Assembly (NCBI RefSeq): GCF_030733385.1
Contig: NZ_JASHJC010000001.1
Span: forward strand, 62,001-126,000
Source: Roseovarius sp. MMSF_3359
GTDB lineage: Bacteria; Pseudomonadota; Alphaproteobacteria; Rhodobacterales; Rhodobacteraceae
Direction: 5' to 3'
DNA: 64,000 nucleotides
A model generated the notes under the pieces. The model was not told the DNA's origin and did no database searches. It saw only the letters and a list, made by a program, of their open reading frames with translations. How positions within the stretch are numbered: the first letter of the stretch is position 1; each line of letters begins with the position of its first letter. Shown one piece after another: positions 59,489 through 64,000 of the stretch. The position numbers and the translations under genes are program-made.

Positions 59489-61443
59489 ACATCCAACTCC
59501 TCCACGAAGCGCGCGTTTTCTTGAATGTACTGGAACCGCAGTTCGGGTTTCTTGCCCATGAGGCGCTCGACGAGGTCTCCGGTTTCGCCGGGTTCGTCCT
59601 CGTCTATGGTCACGCGGATGAGTTTGCGGGTCTTCGGGTCCATTGTCGTTTCCTTGAGGTCCTTGGCGTCCATCTCTCCGAGACCCTTGAACCGCTGCAC
59701 GTCGATCTTGCCCTTGCCGCCAAGGCCCTTCTCCAGCAGTGCGTTCTTCTCGGCATCGTCGGCCACGTAAACGCGTTTGGCGCCTTGGGTCAGGCGGTAG
59801 AGCGGCGGGCAGGCGAGGTACAAATGTCCGTGGTCGATCAGTGGCCGCATCTGGGTAAAGAAGAAGGTCATCAGCAGCGAGGCGATATGGGCGCCGTCCA
59901 CATCCGCGTCGGTCATGATGATGATCTTTTCATAGCGCAGATCGTCGATGTTGAACCGCGTGCCCATGCCGCAGCCAAGCGACTCGCAGAGGTCCGAAAT
60001 CTCGGCATTTGACCCGAGCTTGGACGAGGCCGCGCCCAGCACGTTCAGGATCTTGCCCTTGAGCGGCAGTAATGCCTGTGTCTCACGGTTGCGCGCGCCC
60101 TTGCCGGAGCCGCCAGCCGAATCCCCCTCGACGATGAAAAGCTCCGTCCCCTCGCGGTCCTTCGACGAACAATCGGTCAGCTTGCCGGGCAGACGGAGTT
60201 TCTTGGTGGCGGATTTGCGCTGCGTCTCCTTCTCCTGCTTTCGGCGCAGGCGTTCTTCGGCGCGCAGCACGAGGAAATCTAGGATGGCCCCCGCGGATTT
60301 CGTATCCGCCGCCAGCCAGTTGTCGAAATGGTCGCGGACGGAGTTTTCAACGAGCCGCTGCGCCTCGGTCGTGGCCAGCCGATCCTTGGTTTGACCCACG
60401 AATTCCGGTTCGCGGATGAAACACGAGACCAAAGCGCAGCCGCCGGTCATCAGGTCATCGCGGGTGATTTGCGACGCCTTGCGGTTATTGACGAGCTCGC
60501 CATAGGCCTTGATACCCTTGAGGATCGCGGCCCAGAACCCCGCCACATGGGTGCCGCCCTCGGGCGTGGGGACGGTGTTGCAATAGCTCTGGATGAAACC
60601 GTCGCGGCTTGGGGTCCAGTTGATCGCCCATTCGACCTTGCCGGGGGTCTGGAACCGTTCCTGGAAGTCGACGGTGCCGGCGAAGGGTTGTTCGGCATAG
60701 GTGGAGGCGGGGCCGAGCGTTTCCTTGAGGTAGTCGCTGAGGCCGCCGGGGAAGTGGAACGTGGCCTCCTGCGGGGTGTCGCCATCGGAAATCGCGGATT
60801 TCCAGCGGATTTCCACGCCGGAGAAAAGATATGCCTTGGAGCGGATGGATTTGAAAAGCCGCGCGGGTTTGAACCGGTGGTGGCCGAAAATCTGTTCGTC
60901 CGCGTGGAAGGTTACGGTGGTGCCGCGGCGGTTCTGCGTGGGTCCGAGCTTCTCGACTGGACCGAGCGGGATGCCGCGCGAGAAGCGTTGTTCGTAAAGC
61001 TCCTTGTTGCGCGCCACCTGCACCACCATCGAATCCGACAGCGCATTGACCACCGACGCGCCGACACCATGCAGGCCACCAGACGTCTGGTAAGCCTTGC
61101 CGCTGAACTTGCCGCCCGCGTGAAGGGTGCAGAGGATCACCTCCAACGCGGATTTGTCGGGAAACTTCGGGTGCGGGTCGACGGGGATGCCACGGCCATT
61201 GTCGCGGATGGTAATCGCATAATCCTCGTGCAACTCGACCTCGATCCGGTTGGCATGGCCCGCGACGGCCTCGTCCATCGAGTTATCCAGAACTTCGGCC
61301 ACCAGGTGATGCAGCGCGCGCTCATCGGTGCCGCCGATATACATGCCGGGGCGTTTGCGGACCGGTTCCAGCCCCTCAAGCACCTCGATCGAGGAGGCGT
61401 CGTAATCCGTAGGTTCAAGGTTCCCGGTGAGGAGATCGTTCAT
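59485..61443 (-). CDS. parE: DNA topoisomerase IV subunit B ParE
   Basis: The 652-residue GHKL ATPase has LEGLEPVRKRPGMYIGG, EVLDNSMDEA, DNGRGIPV and SGGLHGVGASVVNALS in the ATP site, and the TOPRIM motifs VEGDSAGGSGKG and IIMTDADVDGAHI. The block ALLPLKGKILNV, the short length and the lack of a GyrB-type insertion favour ParE over GyrB. With ParC it unlinks daughter chromosomes. The start is the ATG at 61443; the divergent glycosylase-like gene begins 121 bases away. Confidence 0.9.
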   Translation of the reverse strand: MNDLLTGNLEPTDYDASSIEVLEGLEPVRKRPGMYIGGTDERALHHLVAEVLDNSMDEAVAGHANRIEVELHEDYAITIRDNGRGIPVDPHPKFPDKSALEVILCTLHAGGKFSGKAYQTSGGLHGVGASVVNALSDSMVVQVARNKELYEQRFSRGIPLGPVEKLGPTQNRRGTTVTFHADEQIFGHHRFKPARLFKSIRSKAYLFSGVEIRWKSAISDGDTPQEATFHFPGGLSDYLKETLGPASTYAEQPFAGTVDFQERFQTPGKVEWAINWTPSRDGFIQSYCNTVPTPEGGTHVAGFWAAILKGIKAYGELVNNRKASQITRDDLMTGGCALVSCFIREPEFVGQTKDRLATTEAQRLVENSVRDHFDNWLAADTKSAGAILDFLVLRAEERLRRKQEKETQRKSATKKLRLPGKLTDCSSKDREGTELFIVEGDSAGGSGKGARNRETQALLPLKGKILNVLGAASSKLGSNAEISDLCESLGCGMGTRFNIDDLRYEKIIIMTDADVDGAHIASLLMTFFFTQMRPLIDHGHLYLACPPLYRLTQGAKRVYVADDAEKNALLEKGLGGKGKIDVQRFKGLGEMDAKDLKETTMDPKTRKLIRVTIDEDEPGETGDLVERLMGKKPELRFQYIQENARFVEELDV

Positions 61444-61564
61444 ACCGCTGCTCTTTGTTTTCTTGGTTGGAACGCATTATGGCAGAGCAAAGCGGAGTGG
61501 AAAAGCGGCTTCGGACAGAAGTTGACAGTATTCCGGTATAGCATTCGCAAAAAGGGAGTGTTGC

Positions 61565-62230
61565 ATGCGCAGCTTTCAGGAGATTTTCGACATCAGCGCC
61601 GAACGTCATGGCGGGGCAGAGGCGTTGGAGGCCAGGCTGGGCGGGGCCAAGACGGCGGCTGAACTGGCCGCGATCCCGGAGGACCGGTGGCTGGCGGAGA
61701 TGTCGAAATACATCTTTGCGACCGGGCTGAACTGGACCGTGATCGAAAAGAAATGGCCCGGGTTCGAAGAGGCGTTTCATGGCTTTGACGTGGGCCGTTG
61801 CGCGATGATGGATGACGAGATGTTTGACAGCCTGCTCACCGACACCCGGATCGTGCGGCACGGGGCCAAGATCGCCTCGGTTCGCGACAATGCCGCTTTC
61901 ATGTTGGAATTGCGCGATGAAGGCGGTATCGCGAAGGTAGTCGGCGAATGGCCATCCGAGGATTTCGCCGCCCTTCTGGAGATGCTCAAGAAACGCGGGT
62001 CGCGACTGGGCGGGATGACCGGCGCCTATTCGATGCGGATGCTGGGGCGGGACAGCTATATCCTGTCGAAGGACGTGATCGCGCGGCTGATCGCCGAAGG
62101 TGTGGTCGACAAGGCCCCCACCTCGAAAGCGGCCATGCGGGCGGTACAGGAAGCGTTTAACCTCTGGATGGCGCAATCGGGGCGGTCCCTCACCGATATC
62201 AGCCGGGTGCTTGCGATGAGCATCGGCTGA
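61565..62230 (+). CDS. DNA-3-methyladenine glycosylase I family protein
   Basis: The 221-residue protein resembles the Tag (glycosylase I) helix-hairpin-helix fold: MSKYIFATGLNWTVIEKKWPGF is the conserved block, followed by FHGFDVGRCAMM and LLTDTRIVRHGAKI. It probably removes alkylated adenine from DNA. The zinc-binding ends of E. coli Tag are not evident, so it may be a divergent subfamily. It is divergent from parE and 150 bases upstream of era on the same strand. Confidence 0.82.
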   Translation: MRSFQEIFDISAERHGGAEALEARLGGAKTAAELAAIPEDRWLAEMSKYIFATGLNWTVIEKKWPGFEEAFHGFDVGRCAMMDDEMFDSLLTDTRIVRHGAKIASVRDNAAFMLELRDEGGIAKVVGEWPSEDFAALLEMLKKRGSRLGGMTGAYSMRMLGRDSYILSKDVIARLIAEGVVDKAPTSKAAMRAVQEAFNLWMAQSGRSLTDISRVLAMSIG

Positions 62231-62380
62231 CAACCGCGCCGTCGGTTTGGCGCTTGATTTCTCAGCCTCTCAAACTCCTGCGTGGCCCTTTGAGGGATGC
62301 GGGTACCAGCCTTCGAATTCATCTGGCCCGTCTTGGCCTTTTCCGCTACACCCCCGGCAATGCAAAACGAGGCCCCGCAT

Positions 62381-63286
62381 ATGACCACCCGCGCCGGATT
62401 TATCGCCCTGATCGGAGAGCCCAATGCGGGCAAATCCACGCTGCTCAACCGGATGGTCGGCGCGAAGGTCAGTATCGTCACCCACAAGGTGCAGACGACC
62501 CGCGCGCGCATCCGTGGGGTCGCCATCGAGGGCGAGAGCCAGCTTGTTTTCGTTGACACGCCGGGCCTTTTCAAACCGCGTCGCCGGCTGGACCGGGCCA
62601 TGGTCGCGGCGGCCTGGGGCGGCGCTGCGGATGCCGATATCGTCGTCCTTCTGGTTGAGGCGCATCGCGGCATCACCGAGGGGGTCGAGCGAATTCTTGA
62701 CGGGCTGGAAGAGGTCACCAGGGGCCGCAAGGTGGCGCTTGCCATCAACAAGATCGACCGGGTGAAATCCGAGGCGCTGCTTGGCCTGACGCAAGACCTC
62801 AACGAGCGTTATGATTTCTCTGAAACCTTCATGATCTCTGCCGAAAAGGGCCACGGGGTCGATGCCCTTCGGTCCTGGCTGGCCTCAGGGCTTCCCGAAG
62901 GCCCCTGGCTCTACCCCGAGGATCAGATTGCCGATCTTCCCATGCGAATGATTGCCGCGGAAATGACCCGCGAAAAGCTGACACTGCGGCTGCATCAGGA
63001 ACTGCCCTACCAATTGACGGTCGAGACCGAGAACTGGGAAGAGCGCAAAGACGGCTCCGCTAAGATCGACCAGATAATCTACGTCATGCGCGACGGCCAC
63101 AAGGGCATTGTGCTTGGCAAGAAGGGAGAAACAGTCAAAGCGGTCTCCAAGGCTGCACGGGAAGAGCTGGAAGAGTTCCTCGGGCGCCGCGTTCACCTGT
63201 TTTTGCAGGTCAAGGTTCGACCCAACTGGCTGGAAGAGGCCGAGCGGTATTCGGAAATGGGCCTTGATTTCAAGGACGGCAACTGA
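62381..63286 (+). CDS. era: GTPase Era, ribosome assembly factor
   Basis: The 301-residue GTPase has G1 GEPNAGKST, the G2 region VQTTRARIRG, G3 DTPGLF and G4 NKID, followed by a C-terminal KH domain with HKGIVLGKKGETVKAVSKAA. Era binds 16S rRNA during assembly of the 30S subunit. I chose the ATG at 62381 (MTTRAGFIALIG), with GAGG nine bases upstream; the in-frame ATG at 62360 would add seven residues. DUF1491 follows. Confidence 0.95.
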   Translation: MTTRAGFIALIGEPNAGKSTLLNRMVGAKVSIVTHKVQTTRARIRGVAIEGESQLVFVDTPGLFKPRRRLDRAMVAAAWGGAADADIVVLLVEAHRGITEGVERILDGLEEVTRGRKVALAINKIDRVKSEALLGLTQDLNERYDFSETFMISAEKGHGVDALRSWLASGLPEGPWLYPEDQIADLPMRMIAAEMTREKLTLRLHQELPYQLTVETENWEERKDGSAKIDQIIYVMRDGHKGIVLGKKGETVKAVSKAAREELEEFLGRRVHLFLQVKVRPNWLEEAERYSEMGLDFKDGN

Positions 63287-63366
63287 CCGATGCGCGCCTG
63301 TTTCATCTTGCCCGAAATACTCCCGCCGGGGGCGCCGACACTGGCCCCTGGCGGATCGGACCGCTC

Positions 63367-63699
63367 ATGACGCGCCTGACCGCGCAATTCTGGGTGCAGG
63401 CCTATCTGACCCGTCTGCGCCTGCAGGATATTCCCGCCTTTGTCGTGGCCCATGGTGACGACACCGCCGGCGCGGTTCTGGTCAAGCTCAACACGCTGGA
63501 TGGCACCGCCAAAGCATTTCAGCGCAGCTTCGATCTGATGACCGGCGCGCGGCAATGGGTCGAACTGGCCGCAGGTGTCGAAGCAGATGTGGACGCGGCA
63601 ATCGCGAAGCAAAGCAGCTTTGATCCCGATCTTTGGGTGATCGAGGTCGAAGACGCCCGCGGACGGCACCTTTTGGACGAACCGGGCCTTTCGGACTAG
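63367..63699 (+). CDS. DUF1491 family protein
   Basis: The 110-residue protein begins LTAQFWVQAYLTRLRLQDIP and ends with DPDLWVIEVEDARGRHLLDE, the pattern of DUF1491, a short alphaproteobacterial family of unknown function. It is usually found beside era, as here (80 bases downstream, same strand). Confidence 0.85.
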   Translation: MTRLTAQFWVQAYLTRLRLQDIPAFVVAHGDDTAGAVLVKLNTLDGTAKAFQRSFDLMTGARQWVELAAGVEADVDAAIAKQSSFDPDLWVIEVEDARGRHLLDEPGLSD

Positions 63700-63805
63700 G
63701 CAAAACGCCCCCGGCACCACCAGAAAAAGACGAACCCGCACCTTAGTTACGCCCAATTCTCCCGCGACAAAGCAGCGAGATATTTGGTGGATCACGAGGG
63801 ATTTC

Positions 63806-64000
63806 ATGTTTAATTTTCAGGCGGTTGGGTTTGTTGTCATTCTTGGGATCGTGGGTATTGGCCTCGACTATTATCAACAGACGCTCAAAGCCGATCTCGA
63901 ACTCGGTGAATTGTCCGCCGGCGCCTATGTCGAGACGGTCACCGGGCGTTTCGGCGATGTGCAGGAGGCCAAGGCGGCCAAGACTGCCGAACGCGAGCGC
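63806..64000 (+). CDS. Membrane-anchored protein of unknown function, cut by the right edge
   Basis: The ATG at 63806 is preceded by CGAGGG and opens a frame that runs to the end of the window (65 codons). The first 20 residues (MFNFQAVGFVVILGIVGIGL) form a membrane helix, followed by DYYQQTLKADLELGELSAG and a charged, Ala-rich region that may be a coiled coil. I do not recognise the family from this part. Confidence 0.65.
   Translation, partial: MFNFQAVGFVVILGIVGIGLDYYQQTLKADLELGELSAGAYVETVTGRFGDVQEAKAAKTAERER

Noticed and set aside
62236..62256. GCGCC/GGCGC inverted repeat after the glycosylase-like gene
   Set aside because: The stem is short, the loop is long and no clear T-run follows; too weak to call.

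Overview
The window is chromosomal DNA of an alphaproteobacterium, most likely a marine Rhodobacteraceae (Roseobacter-type) species. The reasons are GC-rich coding DNA, the ChvI-ChvG-HprK-RapZ-EIIA-HPr gene order next to pckA, an aerobic cobalamin cluster with CobF, CobG and CobN, a B12-dependent ribonucleotide reductase, the era-DUF1491 pair, and palindromic repeats of a type common in that group. Genes cover almost all of it. I saw no rRNA, tRNA, CRISPR array or insertion sequence.

Layout. 1-9.2 kb: housekeeping genes (an EAL-domain protein cut by the left edge, ttcA, meaB, hrpB, a sterol-desaturase-like hydroxylase, a LysR regulator, cysK). 9.2-13.8 kb: signalling (HD-GYP protein, membrane histidine kinase) and a RES-Xre toxin-antitoxin pair. 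13.9-21.4 kb: the ChvI/ChvG two-component system in one operon with HprK, RapZ, EIIA and HPr, divergent from pckA. 21.5-28.5 kb: an OafA-like acyltransferase, a LysR regulator divergent from an atypical serine hydroxymethyltransferase, and a two-subunit molybdenum hydroxylase. 28.8-36.9 kb: a cadherin/PA14 protein divergent from two type I secretion ABC proteins and an HlyD adaptor. 37.2-42.3 kb: a class II ribonucleotide reductase coupled to a small DUF1653-like protein, a glutathione S-transferase, and a GGDEF-EAL protein. 42.3-58.0 kb: a nearly complete aerobic corrin-ring cluster with two cobalamin riboswitches. 58.1-59.5 kb: a 26-codon gene with a structured leader, palindromic repeats and an AT-rich orphan gene. 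59.5-64 kb: parE, a 3-methyladenine-glycosylase-like gene, era, DUF1491 and a gene cut by the right edge.

How it works together. The cobalamin genes carry uroporphyrinogen III through the oxygen-dependent route to adenosylated cob(I)yrinic acid a,c-diamide (CobA, I, G, J, M, F, K, L, H, B, N, O), with CobW, a DUF1636 protein and a CbiM-like permease for cobalt handling. CobS/CobT and the late steps are not in the window. Two likely users of B12 biology, nrdJ and meaB, are also here.

Most interesting: (1) the secretion locus, in which both ABC ATPase domains have lost the canonical Walker B, signature and H-loop residues, and whose putative cargo has no RTX repeats; (2) the 26-codon gene behind two strong hairpins; (3) cobK lying antisense inside the cob operon, its start codon overlapping that of cobL; (4) two exact TTAA-N7-TTAA (CtrA-type) sites before nrdJ; (5) TTGCGC repeats at helical spacing between chvI and pckA; (6) an SHMT paralogue with altered active-site residues.
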